Shown here: positions 1 to 7,026 of the stretch, piece by piece | Layout of the letters: the number at the start of each line of letters is the position of its first letter | Position numbering within the stretch: the first letter of the stretch is position 1 | Assembly: GCA_012799155.1 (NCBI GenBank) | Contig: JAAZLV010000289.1 | Coordinates: forward strand, 1 to 8,173 | DNA from: Bacteroidales bacterium | Lineage (GTDB): Bacteria; Bacteroidota; Bacteroidia; Bacteroidales; Dysgonomonadaceae | DNA length: 8,173 nt | Direction of reading: 5' to 3' | Notes under the pieces: generated by a model | Seen by the model: the letters and a program-made list of their open reading frames with translations, nothing else | Databases searched by the model: none | What the model was told of the DNA's origin: nothing | Program-made: the position numbers and the translations under genes

Positions 1-719
1 CCACCAGTACCACCATTCCCTTTATGAAGAACAACAACTTCGATTATCGCTGGATGGTAAGCTGGATGGGCGATTATGCCGATGAGGCAGTCTGGGTGGT
101 CTTCATCCTGATGGTGATCCTGATTGTCACCGCCGTCTCCAACAGTGCCAACCTGACTGACGGTCTCGATGGACTAACCTCCGGATCCTCAGCCATCATC
201 GGCGTGGCACTGGGTATCCTGGCCTATGTATCGGGTCGTGTCGATTTTGCTTCTTACCTAAACATCATGCACATCCCTGGGAGTGACGAGCTTATGGTAT
301 TTGCCTCAGCCTTTGTGGGGGCATGCATCGGTTTTCTCTGGTACAACGCCTATCCGGCACAGGTATTCATGGGTGACACCGGCAGCCTCACCCTGGGTGG
401 CATCATTGGTGTCTTTGCCGTGCTGATTCACAAGGAGCTTCTGCTGCCGATTTTGTGTGGTGTCTTCTTCGTGGAGGCGCTCTCGGTGATTGCACAGGTC
501 ACCTACTTCAAGTATACCAAGAAGAAATATGGTGCTGGACGACGCATTTTCAAGATGACGCCGTTGCACCATCATTACCAGAAACCGGGTGATGGGAGTA
601 TTGATGCCTTCTTTCAAAGGCCCTTTGCGCCATTGGCTGAACCCAAGATTGTAAGTCGTTTCTGGCTGGTGGGAATGATCCTGGCGGTGCTGGCATTGGC
701 CACGCTGAAGATGAGATAA
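1..719 (+). CDS. mraY: MraY, phospho-N-acetylmuramoyl-pentapeptide-transferase (5' truncated by window edge)
   Basis: This integral membrane enzyme transfers phospho-MurNAc-pentapeptide from UDP to undecaprenyl phosphate on the cytoplasmic face, giving lipid I. Only about 238 C-terminal residues are present. The reading frame is open from base 3 (TSTTIPF precedes the first ATG at 24), so that ATG is internal and not the start; the N-terminal helices and the DD motif lie outside the window. Visible family motifs are NLTDGLDGL (bases 150-176), [12 protein letters not shown] with the Asp codon at 375-377 (equivalent to the Mg-binding Asp of the family), and MTPLHHHYQ with the triple-His loop at 567-575. 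Hydrophobic segments alternate with these polar loops, and the protein ends in a hydrophobic helix followed by KMR. It is followed by murD after 37 bases, the usual dcw order. The assignment is essentially certain. Confidence 0.97.
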   Translation, partial: TSTTIPFMKNNNFDYRWMVSWMGDYADEAVWVVFILMVILIVTAVSNSANLTDGLDGLTSGSSAIIGVALGILAYVSGRVDFASYLNIMHIPGSDELMVFASAFVGACIGFLWYNAYPAQVFMGDTGSLTLGGIIGVFAVLIHKELLLPILCGVFFVEALSVIAQVTYFKYTKKKYGAGRRIFKMTPLHHHYQKPGDGSIDAFFQRPFAPLAEPKIVSRFWLVGMILAVLALATLKMR

Positions 720-742
720 TGTTCGGTATCTGTAACATGTAA

Positions 743-750
743 AAGAGGAG
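743..750 (+). promoter_or_regulatory. Shine-Dalgarno-like site of murD
   Basis: The purine-rich AAGAGGAG ends six bases before the ATG at 757. It is the best match to an anti-16S pairing site among the starts in this window, and it supports the chosen murD start. The other genes here have weak or no such site, as is common in Bacteroidota, so this one stands out slightly. Confidence 0.6.
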
Positions 751-756
751 TGTTAG

Positions 757-2097
757 ATGAGCAAGAATAGATTGGTGATTCTGGGAGGCGGCGAAAGCGG
801 TGTAGGAACGGCCATCCTGGCGCAACAGAAAGGATTGGAGGTATTTCTCTCTGACAATGGCATGCTCAGGGCCGATCATCGTGAGACGCTTCTCAACCAC
901 CATATTCCATTCGAGGAGGGCGGACATAGTGAGGAGCGGGTGCTACAAGCCGATGAGATTGTCAAGAGCCCCGGAATCCCCGATACTACGCCATTGATGC
1001 AGAAAGTGATTGAAAAGGAGATTAGGGTGATCTCCGAGATTGAGTTCGCAGGCAGATATACCGCTGCCAAGATGATTTGCATCACCGGCAGCAACGGTAA
1101 GACTACCACTACCAGCCTGATCTGGCATATCCTCAAAAAGGCAGGACTTCATGTGGGATTGGCAGGCAACATCGGCAAGAGCTTTGCCCGCCAGGTGGCA
1201 GAAGAGAATTATGATTGCTATGTGCTGGAGTTGAGTAGCTTCCAGCTGGAGGGCGTGTATGACTTCAAAGCCGATATCGCAGTGCTGCTCAACATCACCC
1301 CTGATCACCTGGACCGTTACGACCACAACCTGCAGTACTATGTAGATGCCAAGATGCGAATCATTCGCAACCAAAAAATGGAGGATGCATTCATCTACTG
1401 GATCGACGATCCCGTAATCACTCGCGAGATAGAAAAACTACAACCGGCAGCCACCTGCTATCCTTTCGGGGAAAAGCAAACAACAGCAACAGTCGGTTAT
1501 ACGGCTAACAACAAAATGTATATCAACACCAAAGAGCATCAATTTGACATGGAGCTTGAATTACTCGCCCTTGAGGGGATGCACAATGTCTACAACTCAC
1601 TTGCCTCGGGTATCGTTGCCAAGCTGATGGATATCTCCGATGAGCAGCTACGTAGCTCACTTGCCGATTTCCAGGGGGTGCCACATCGCCTCGAAAAGGT
1701 GGCAACCGTACGCGGTGTGCAATATATCAACGACTCAAAAGCCACCAATGTGAACTCCTGTTGGTATGCGCTTCAAAGCATGCGAACAAAAACAGTATTG
1801 ATTCTGGGTGGTACCGATAAGGGAAACGACTACCGGGAGATCGAAGAGCTGGTGCGTAGCAAAGTGAGTGCCCTGATCTTCTTAGGTGCCGACAACAGTA
1901 AGCTACATGCCTTCTTCGATGGGAAAGTAGAAACAATTTGTGATACCTCATCCATGGAAGATGCTGTGAAAACTGCTTACCAACTGGCTCAAAAAGGTGA
2001 TGCCGTTTTACTCTCACCCTGCTGTGCCAGCTTTGATCTCTTCAGAAATTATGAGGATCGTGGCGACCAGTTCAAGGAATGTGTCAGAAGACTATGA
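757..2097 (+). CDS. murD: MurD, UDP-N-acetylmuramoyl-L-alanine--D-glutamate ligase
   Basis: This cytoplasmic ATP-dependent ligase adds D-glutamate to UDP-MurNAc-L-Ala. At 446 residues it is close to the E. coli enzyme (438). Three Mur-ligase domains are visible. The N-terminal UDP-binding fold begins with GGGESGVGTA (residues 10-19). The central ATPase has the P-loop GSNGKTTT (111-118), ELSSFQLE (158-165) and NITPDHLDRY. K199 in DAKMR matches the carbamylated lysine of MurD (K198 in E. coli). The C-terminal substrate domain carries YINDSKATN (323-331), ILGGTDKG (349-356) and SPCCASFD (420-427). PHRLE (309-313) marks the junction into that domain. The ATG at 757 has a good ribosome site and the protein starts directly at the first strand, so the start is well supported. 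The next gene follows after 26 bases. Confidence 0.98.
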   Translation: MSKNRLVILGGGESGVGTAILAQQKGLEVFLSDNGMLRADHRETLLNHHIPFEEGGHSEERVLQADEIVKSPGIPDTTPLMQKVIEKEIRVISEIEFAGRYTAAKMICITGSNGKTTTTSLIWHILKKAGLHVGLAGNIGKSFARQVAEENYDCYVLELSSFQLEGVYDFKADIAVLLNITPDHLDRYDHNLQYYVDAKMRIIRNQKMEDAFIYWIDDPVITREIEKLQPAATCYPFGEKQTTATVGYTANNKMYINTKEHQFDMELELLALEGMHNVYNSLASGIVAKLMDISDEQLRSSLADFQGVPHRLEKVATVRGVQYINDSKATNVNSCWYALQSMRTKTVLILGGTDKGNDYREIEELVRSKVSALIFLGADNSKLHAFFDGKVETICDTSSMEDAVKTAYQLAQKGDAVLLSPCCASFDLFRNYEDRGDQFKECVRRL

Positions 2098-2123
2098 ATG
2101 TTGTAAGATGAACGCTATAAAAT

Positions 2124-3488
2124 ATGGAGAACAGTAACAATCCATTTCTTAACCCTGATGTGGAGCTCAGTGAACAGGGTTTCTCCTGGGGAGATTTCGG
2201 AAGAAAGATATTCAAGGGAGATAAGGTAATCTGGTCGGTTTTCATCGCCCTGTGTGTGATTTCGCTGGTGGAAATCTTCAGTGCCACAAGCACCATCGTC
2301 TATCGCCAGCAGAACATCTGGGGACCTCTTTTGCGGCATGCTATGTTCCTGATTGCCGGAGTGGGGGTGATCCTGTTGGTGCATAACATTCCCTACCGTT
2401 TTTTTTCACTGCTCATTTTTGTCTTGTTGGGAGCCATCATACTCCTGATCCTCACCCCTTTTATTGGTACCAGTGTCAATGGTGCCGAACGTTGGATTTC
2501 ATTCATGGGCTTTACCATTCAGCCCTCCGAGCTCGCGAAAATTTCGTTGATGGGTACCATCGCCTTCCTTCTCAGCAAACAGAATGGGAGCAATGATGCC
2601 TTGCTCTTCAAATGGATGATCGGTCTGATGCTTGTGGTGACGGGCATCATCGCTATGGACAACCTCTCAACTGCAGTGCTGCTCTTTGGCGTCTGTTATC
2701 TGTTGATGTTTATTGGCAACGTGAAATTGATACGCCTTCTCAAAATTGCAGGCGCCGGAGTGGCGCTCATTCTTCTCTTTGTGCTGCTGCTCAACGTGAT
2801 TCCTGATGGTTGGACCAATTCCGGTCCGCTGAGTCGTCTCGGCACCTGGCAGAACCGCATCGAGCATTTTGGTTCGGCCAAAGAACTCTCGGAAGATGAG
2901 TATTTCACCATCACCGACGATAATTACCAGGTGGCACATGCCAAGATCGCCATCTCGAACGGGGGGCTGCTGGGCGTTTTTCCCGGTAACAGCACCGAAC
3001 GAGACTTTCTCCCACAAGCCTATTCAGATTTTATTTATGCAATCATCATTGAGGAGATGGGATTGATTGGAGGGCTCTTTGTATTGATGCTCTACGTGAT
3101 CATCCTGATCCGTGCCGGTATGATTGCCCGTAAAACGGAGAAGCTCTTTCCAAAGTACCTGGTACTGGGCTCCGCCATGATGCTCTCCATACAGGCATTC
3201 ATCAACATGGCAGTAGCGGTCAACCTGATACCTGTAACAGGCCAGCCGCTTCCGCTGGTCAGTCGCGGTGGCACCTCTACGCTGATTACATGTGCCTACT
3301 TCGGGCTGATGTTGAGTGCCGACCGTTTCGGAATTGGTAAAAAGAAAAAAGAAGAGACACCAGAGAGTGTCCATGATCAGGATCTAGAGGAGACGGAGAC
3401 AGCAGGTGACGATGAGTTGCCGCAGGAGATTCTTAACCCGTCACCGCAGCCTGAAGAGGTTCCTTTTGAAGTGTATCAAGCCCTGTAA
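2124..3488 (+). CDS. ftsW: FtsW, SEDS-family septal peptidoglycan glycosyltransferase
   Basis: This polytopic inner-membrane protein polymerises lipid II into glycan strands at the septum with a class B PBP partner. It has 454 residues. A polar N-terminus of about 34 residues precedes the first membrane segment (about 35-54, ending in FSATS). SEDS motifs follow: NGAERW (119-124), QPSELAK (133-139), and AYSDF, in which D302 aligns with the essential Asp of SEDS polymerases. The signature PVTGQPLPLVSRGGTS lies at 370-385. The cytoplasmic C-terminus is unusually acidic: KKKK at 406-409 is followed by about 45 residues with 15 Asp/Glu and no further Lys or Arg. FtsW is preferred over RodA because of its place between murD and murG. 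The A/T-rich leader has no clear Shine-Dalgarno site; no earlier in-frame ATG was seen in the 26-base gap after murD. Confidence 0.96.
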   Translation: MENSNNPFLNPDVELSEQGFSWGDFGRKIFKGDKVIWSVFIALCVISLVEIFSATSTIVYRQQNIWGPLLRHAMFLIAGVGVILLVHNIPYRFFSLLIFVLLGAIILLILTPFIGTSVNGAERWISFMGFTIQPSELAKISLMGTIAFLLSKQNGSNDALLFKWMIGLMLVVTGIIAMDNLSTAVLLFGVCYLLMFIGNVKLIRLLKIAGAGVALILLFVLLLNVIPDGWTNSGPLSRLGTWQNRIEHFGSAKELSEDEYFTITDDNYQVAHAKIAISNGGLLGVFPGNSTERDFLPQAYSDFIYAIIIEEMGLIGGLFVLMLYVIILIRAGMIARKTEKLFPKYLVLGSAMMLSIQAFINMAVAVNLIPVTGQPLPLVSRGGTSTLITCAYFGLMLSADRFGIGKKKKEETPESVHDQDLEETETAGDDELPQEILNPSPQPEEVPFEVYQAL

Positions 3489-3522
3489 ATTCTTTCTCGG
3501 AGTGACAACATAAATTGAAATC

Positions 3523-4671
3523 ATGAATGAGATGCAGCATATAGATCAAGCAAGTATGAATGCACCCAAAGTCATCGTCAGCGGTGGTGGCACAGGTGGA
3601 CATATTTTCCCAGCCATATCCATTGCCAACGCAATCAAAAATCGTTGGCCGGATGCCGAGATCCTCTTTGTGGGAGCCCTCGGAAGGATGGAGATGGAGC
3701 GGGTTCCCGCAGCAGGTTATAAAATAAAAGGGCTACCGGTAGCAGGCTTCGACAGGAAAAACATGTTGAAAAATATTGCAGTTGCCTGGAAACTCCTTAA
3801 AAGCATGCGTCTGGCGAAGACGATTGTGAAGGAATTCAGGCCACATATAGCGGTAGGAGTGGGAGGATATGCCAGCGGTCCCTTGTTGAAAGCGGCTGCA
3901 GCGGCAGGAGTGCCGACACTTCTACAGGAGCAGAACTCATACGCCGGTGTCACCAACAAGATGCTGGCAAAGAGGGCGGATGTGATTTGTGTTGCCTATA
4001 ATGGCATGGAGCGTTTCTTTCCGAAGGAGAAGATAGTACTCACCGGCAATCCCTGTCGGCAAGATCTGATGATCACGGATCAGAAGCGAAGTGAGGGGTA
4101 CAATTTTTTTAGACTGGATCCGGCAAGAAAAACCATTCTGATGGTAGGTGGAAGCCTTGGTGCCCGAACCCTCAACGAAAGTATCGTGGCCGCATTTGAC
4201 AAATTGGCAGAGAGTGACGACCTTCAGGTAATCTGGCAATGTGGAACCTATTACTACAAAGAGATGCAGCAATTGCAACAGGAGGGTAAAATACCGAGCA
4301 ATATACATCTGTTCGATTTTCTCTCCCGTATGGATTATGCCTATGCCGTTTCTGATCTGGTGATCTCACGTGCCGGTGCAGGTTCCATCTCAGAGTTCTC
4401 TCTCCTGCAAAAGGCGGTGATTTTAGTGCCTTCCCCCAATGTGGCGGAGGATCATCAGACACATAATGCGGAGTCACTGGTGAGAAATGATGCTGCACTG
4501 ATGGTTCCCGACAGGGATGCCACCGAGAGGTTGTATGATGAAGCACTTGCACTGGTACGTAACGAACAACGTCTGCAGGAGTTGAGTCGCAACATTGCAA
4601 AGCTTGCTCAATACAACTCCGCCGATAGGATCGTCGATGAGATTGAGAAAATTGTAAAGCGTCACGGATGA
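3523..4671 (+). CDS. murG: MurG, UDP-GlcNAc:lipid I N-acetylglucosaminyltransferase
   Basis: This peripheral membrane GT-B (GT28) enzyme adds GlcNAc from UDP-GlcNAc to lipid I, making lipid II. It has 382 residues against 355 in E. coli. The N-terminal lipid-I domain has the glycine-rich loop GGGTGGHIFPA (21-31), GVGGYASGP (112-120) and LQEQNSYAGVTN (134-145). The C-terminal UDP-GlcNAc domain has GGSLGAR (209-215) and SRAGAGSISEF (282-292), where E291 matches the ribose-contacting Glu, followed by NVAEDHQTHNA. The start is uncertain: Met1 (3523), Met4 (3532) and Met12 (3556) are all possible, and Met12 (MNAPKVIVSGGG) would best fit the usual short family N-terminus. A GGAG lies too far upstream of 3523 (about 20 bases) to decide. 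The stop codon overlaps the first murC ATG. Confidence 0.97.
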   Translation: MNEMQHIDQASMNAPKVIVSGGGTGGHIFPAISIANAIKNRWPDAEILFVGALGRMEMERVPAAGYKIKGLPVAGFDRKNMLKNIAVAWKLLKSMRLAKTIVKEFRPHIAVGVGGYASGPLLKAAAAAGVPTLLQEQNSYAGVTNKMLAKRADVICVAYNGMERFFPKEKIVLTGNPCRQDLMITDQKRSEGYNFFRLDPARKTILMVGGSLGARTLNESIVAAFDKLAESDDLQVIWQCGTYYYKEMQQLQQEGKIPSNIHLFDFLSRMDYAYAVSDLVISRAGAGSISEFSLLQKAVILVPSPNVAEDHQTHNAESLVRNDAALMVPDRDATERLYDEALALVRNEQRLQELSRNIAKLAQYNSADRIVDEIEKIVKRHG

Positions 4672-6086
4672 TGAAAGAAAATATGGAGAACCCTAACAAG
4701 AGTTCATTCAACTACGATCATATCTACTTTATCGGTATTGGTGGAATTGGTATGAGCAACCTGGCCCGCTATTTCCTCTCACAGGGAAAATTGGTGGGAG
4801 GTTATGATCGTACCGAATCAACCCTCACGGAACAGCTTCGCATTGAGGGAGCCTATCTGCATTACAATGATCAGATCGATGAGATTCCTGTCACCTTCAC
4901 CGACAAAGAGCGGACACTGGTGGTTTACACTCCTGCCGTACCTGTGAGTCACGGTGAGCTAACCTACTTCAGGGCTAATGGCTTCAGGATGATGAAAAGA
5001 GCCGAACTGTTGGGTGAGATTACCCGTGCCAGCGATGCGATCTGTGTAGCGGGAACACATGGAAAGACAACTGTCTCGAGCATGACTGCTCACCTGCTGC
5101 GTCAGTCACATGTCGATTGCAATGCTTTTCTGGGAGGCATCCTGAAAAACTACAACACCAATCTGTTACTTTCTGAACGGAGCAAAATTACCGTTGTCGA
5201 GGCTGATGAATATGACCGCTCTTTTCACTGGCTAAGACCTCAAATTGCCATCATCACCTCTGCAGACCCTGATCACCTGGATATCTACGGAACGGCAGAG
5301 GCATATCGCGAGAGCTTTGAACATTTCACTTCATTGATCCAGCCCGGGGGGACGCTCTTACTTAAAAAGGGGACAGCACTCACCTCCAAAACCGTTCAAG
5401 GGGTCAATGTGCAGAGTTATTCAGAATTGGAAGGCGATTACCATGCTGAAAATATTCGCATCGGTGATGGTGAGATCCGGTTTGATTATGTCTCTCCCAA
5501 ACGTAGGATAAACGATATCAACCTTGGGGTGCCGGTGAAGATCAACATAGAGAACAGTGTGGCTGCCATGGCGGCTGCTGAATTATGCGGGGCGACTGCT
5601 GATGAGATGAGGAAAGCTATGTCAAGCTTCGCAGGTGCACGAAGACGGTTCGACTTCCATATCAAGAGCGACCGGATCGTATTCATCGACGATTACGCCC
5701 ACCACCCCAGTGAGCTGACAGCAGCCATCGAATCGATCAAGGCACTCTACCCGAAACGGAAGTTGACAGCTCTCTTTCAACCGCATCTATACAGCCGTAC
5801 ACGCGACTTTGCCGATCAGTTTGCCCGGAGCCTCTCACTCGCCGACGAGGTTATCCTGCTTGACATCTATCCTGCACGGGAGGAGCCGATTGAAGGTGTC
5901 TCCTCCGGAATGCTCCTCGAAAAGATCACCCTTGCACAGAAGCAATTGTGTAGCAAAGATACGCTGCTTGATTGTCTGCGCAATCTCGAGATGGAGGTGT
6001 TTGTGACTTTTGGTGCTGGCGACATCGACCGGCAATTGCCGGCAATAGAAAAGTTGTTGCGTGAGCGCTATCTGGGAAATGATTAA
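4668..6086 (+). CDS. murC: MurC, UDP-N-acetylmuramate--L-alanine ligase
   Basis: This cytoplasmic ATP-dependent ligase adds L-alanine to UDP-MurNAc, the first step of stem-peptide assembly. It has 472 residues (491 in E. coli). The N-terminal domain begins with FIGIGGIGMS (21-30). The central domain has the P-loop GTHGKTT (129-135), EADEYDRS (178-185) and SADPDHLDIYG (198-208). The C-terminal domain carries ARRRFD, then DDYAHHPSE (341-349) and QPHLYSRT (371-378), diagnostic of MurC/Mpl, then IYPAREEPIEG. Length and dcw position favour MurC over Mpl. Three in-frame ATGs are possible: 4668, 4671 and 4683. The first overlaps the murG stop as ATGA, which would couple translation. The third sits in a context nearly identical to the ftsW start. 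The choice changes only five residues. Confidence 0.96.
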   Translation: MMKENMENPNKSSFNYDHIYFIGIGGIGMSNLARYFLSQGKLVGGYDRTESTLTEQLRIEGAYLHYNDQIDEIPVTFTDKERTLVVYTPAVPVSHGELTYFRANGFRMMKRAELLGEITRASDAICVAGTHGKTTVSSMTAHLLRQSHVDCNAFLGGILKNYNTNLLLSERSKITVVEADEYDRSFHWLRPQIAIITSADPDHLDIYGTAEAYRESFEHFTSLIQPGGTLLLKKGTALTSKTVQGVNVQSYSELEGDYHAENIRIGDGEIRFDYVSPKRRINDINLGVPVKINIENSVAAMAAAELCGATADEMRKAMSSFAGARRRFDFHIKSDRIVFIDDYAHHPSELTAAIESIKALYPKRKLTALFQPHLYSRTRDFADQFARSLSLADEVILLDIYPAREEPIEGVSSGMLLEKITLAQKQLCSKDTLLDCLRNLEMEVFVTFGAGDIDRQLPAIEKLLRERYLGND

Positions 6087-6123
6087 CGATCATTAATATG
6101 CAAGACCTTTGCGCATCTTAATG

Positions 6124-6131
6124 TATCTTTG
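6124..6131 (+). promoter_or_regulatory. Bacteroidota-type -7 promoter box upstream of ftsQ
   Basis: TATCTTTG matches the Bacteroidota primary-sigma -7 consensus TAnnTTTG exactly, and lies 26 bases before the ftsQ TTG, in the 71-base gap after murC. A TTTG at 6108-6111 resembles the -33 element, but the spacer is only 12 bases, shorter than the roughly 19 usual in this group. No better -33 was found at the normal distance. The box is therefore seen, and its use as a promoter is inferred. Transcription would start near 6136-6140, leaving a leader of about 20 bases. Confidence 0.5.
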
Positions 6132-6157
6132 CAAATACAATTCAAACCAATGAACAC

Positions 6158-6889
6158 TTGAAAAAAACCCTGCTCATACTGGTCGTACTGGTGACAATTG
6201 GCTACCTGGTCTTCTCTGCTACCTATTTCAGGAAGGTCGCACGTGATAAACTGTGTGAAACCTTTGAGGTGGTTATTGAAGACAGTAGCAGGACGCGGTT
6301 TGTGCTTGCAGCTGACATTGAAAGAGTGGTGAAACGTTACAAGCTTTATCCGGTAGGGAAGCCGTTCGGTGAAATCAATACCCTGGCAATCCGTGACACC
6401 ATCCTTACAAACAAACTGGTGGAGTCGGCCGAGGTTTATACCACCCCCGGTAATGGTATTGTTGCTTTAATTCGTCAACGACAGCCGGTACTGAGGGTAA
6501 TCTCCGATAAAGAGGGTAGTTTTTACGTGGACCAGGAACGACGCATCATGCCCGTTTCATCTGCCTTTACGGTATATGTACCGTTGGTAACAGGAGCTGT
6601 TACAGAGGCATATGCCCGTGATCAGCTATACGACTTTGCCATGTTCCTGCGTCGCAACAGCGATTGGGATGCATGGATTGAACAGATCGATGTAAGAAGC
6701 AATGGTGATGTCGTGCTGATTCCCCGTGCTGGTGATTTTCATGTAGTAATGGGTAGCTTAGATGATTACACTACCAAGCTCTCCAAATTTGTCCGTTTTG
6801 TAGATGAGGGTTTGAACGTTGTGGGATGGAATCGATACAGTGAGATCAATCTGAAGTATGATAACCAGGTGGTTTGCACCAGAAAGTAG
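6158..6889 (+). CDS. ftsQ: FtsQ, bitopic cell division protein with POTRA domain
   Basis: FtsQ is a divisome scaffold, anchored by one membrane helix with its bulk in the periplasm, and in E. coli it bridges early and late division proteins through FtsB/FtsL. Here 243 residues are visible. There is almost no cytoplasmic tail (MKK), then a hydrophobic helix at about 4-24. A POTRA-like region follows at about 33-115 (VLAADIERVV, then a segment ending IRQRQPVLRV). A beta region runs to the C-terminus, including FYVDQERRIMPVS. Sequence conservation is low in this family, so the call rests on the architecture, the QRQPVLRV-type motif and the position between murC and ftsA. The start is a TTG at 6158: the frame has a stop at 6119-6121 and no ATG or GTG between. 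The nearby ATG at 6150 is out of frame and stops after three codons. Confidence 0.9.
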   Translation: MKKTLLILVVLVTIGYLVFSATYFRKVARDKLCETFEVVIEDSSRTRFVLAADIERVVKRYKLYPVGKPFGEINTLAIRDTILTNKLVESAEVYTTPGNGIVALIRQRQPVLRVISDKEGSFYVDQERRIMPVSSAFTVYVPLVTGAVTEAYARDQLYDFAMFLRRNSDWDAWIEQIDVRSNGDVVLIPRAGDFHVVMGSLDDYTTKLSKFVRFVDEGLNVVGWNRYSEINLKYDNQVVCTRK

Positions 6890-6905
6890 TGGGCGGAACT
6901 GTCAA

Positions 6906-6938
6906 ATGGCTGCTATCCAGATGGTAACTAGCTGCCAT
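6906..6938 (+). other. Imperfect inverted repeat (possible RNA hairpin) in the ftsQ-ftsA gap
   Basis: ATGGCTGCTA (6906-6915) and TAGCTGCCAT (6929-6938) are reverse complements except for one T-T mismatch, around a 13-base loop. One further A-T pair (6905/6939) extends the stem. The hairpin begins 16 bases after the ftsQ stop. No T-run follows the right arm, so it does not look like a standard intrinsic terminator. It could be a processing or stability element, a protein-binding palindrome, or chance. Its presence is seen directly; a role is not shown. Confidence 0.4.
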
Positions 6939-6960
6939 TCCTACATTAAATGATGTGAAG

Positions 6961-7014
6961 ATGCAAACAAAAGTATTAGTGAGAGCGTTCGTTGAAAAAA
7001 GATATATATATTAG
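6961..7014 (+). other. 17-codon ORF upstream of ftsA, doubtful coding status
   Basis: An ATG at 6961 opens a 17-codon frame (MQTKVLVRAFVEKRYIY) that ends at TAG 7012-7014, 12 bases before the ftsA ATG. It is basic and aromatic at its C-terminus, matches no peptide I know and has no strong ribosome site. It lies in the 137-base ftsQ-ftsA gap, which otherwise holds the hairpin at 6906-6938 and an A/T-rich tract at 7001-7012. It may be chance; a leader-peptide role is speculation. Confidence 0.15.
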
Positions 7015-7026
7015 TTCATCAATCAT

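Noticed and set aside
24..26. ATG as the start of mraY
   Set aside because: The frame is open upstream to the window edge and the residues before it (TSTTIPF) belong to MraY; the gene is cut by the window and this Met is internal.
943..1374. Minus-strand ORF of 143 codons
   Set aside because: It is antisense to the central ATPase domain of murD, whose motifs are intact; the translation shows no recognisable domain.
4172..4711. Long minus-strand ORF of 179 codons
   Set aside because: It lies antisense to the conserved end of murG and start of murC, has a low-complexity His/Arg/Pro-rich translation typical of a shadow frame, and resembles no family.
6905..6939. Hairpin as a rho-independent terminator of ftsQ
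   Set aside because: No T-run follows the stem, the stem has a mismatch and a 13-base loop, and ftsA continues in the same direction.
7001..7012. A/T-rich GATATATATATT tract as a promoter -10 box or simple repeat
   Set aside because: It lacks the TAnnTTTG form expected in Bacteroidota, has no paired upstream element at a fitting distance, and is too short to be a meaningful repeat.
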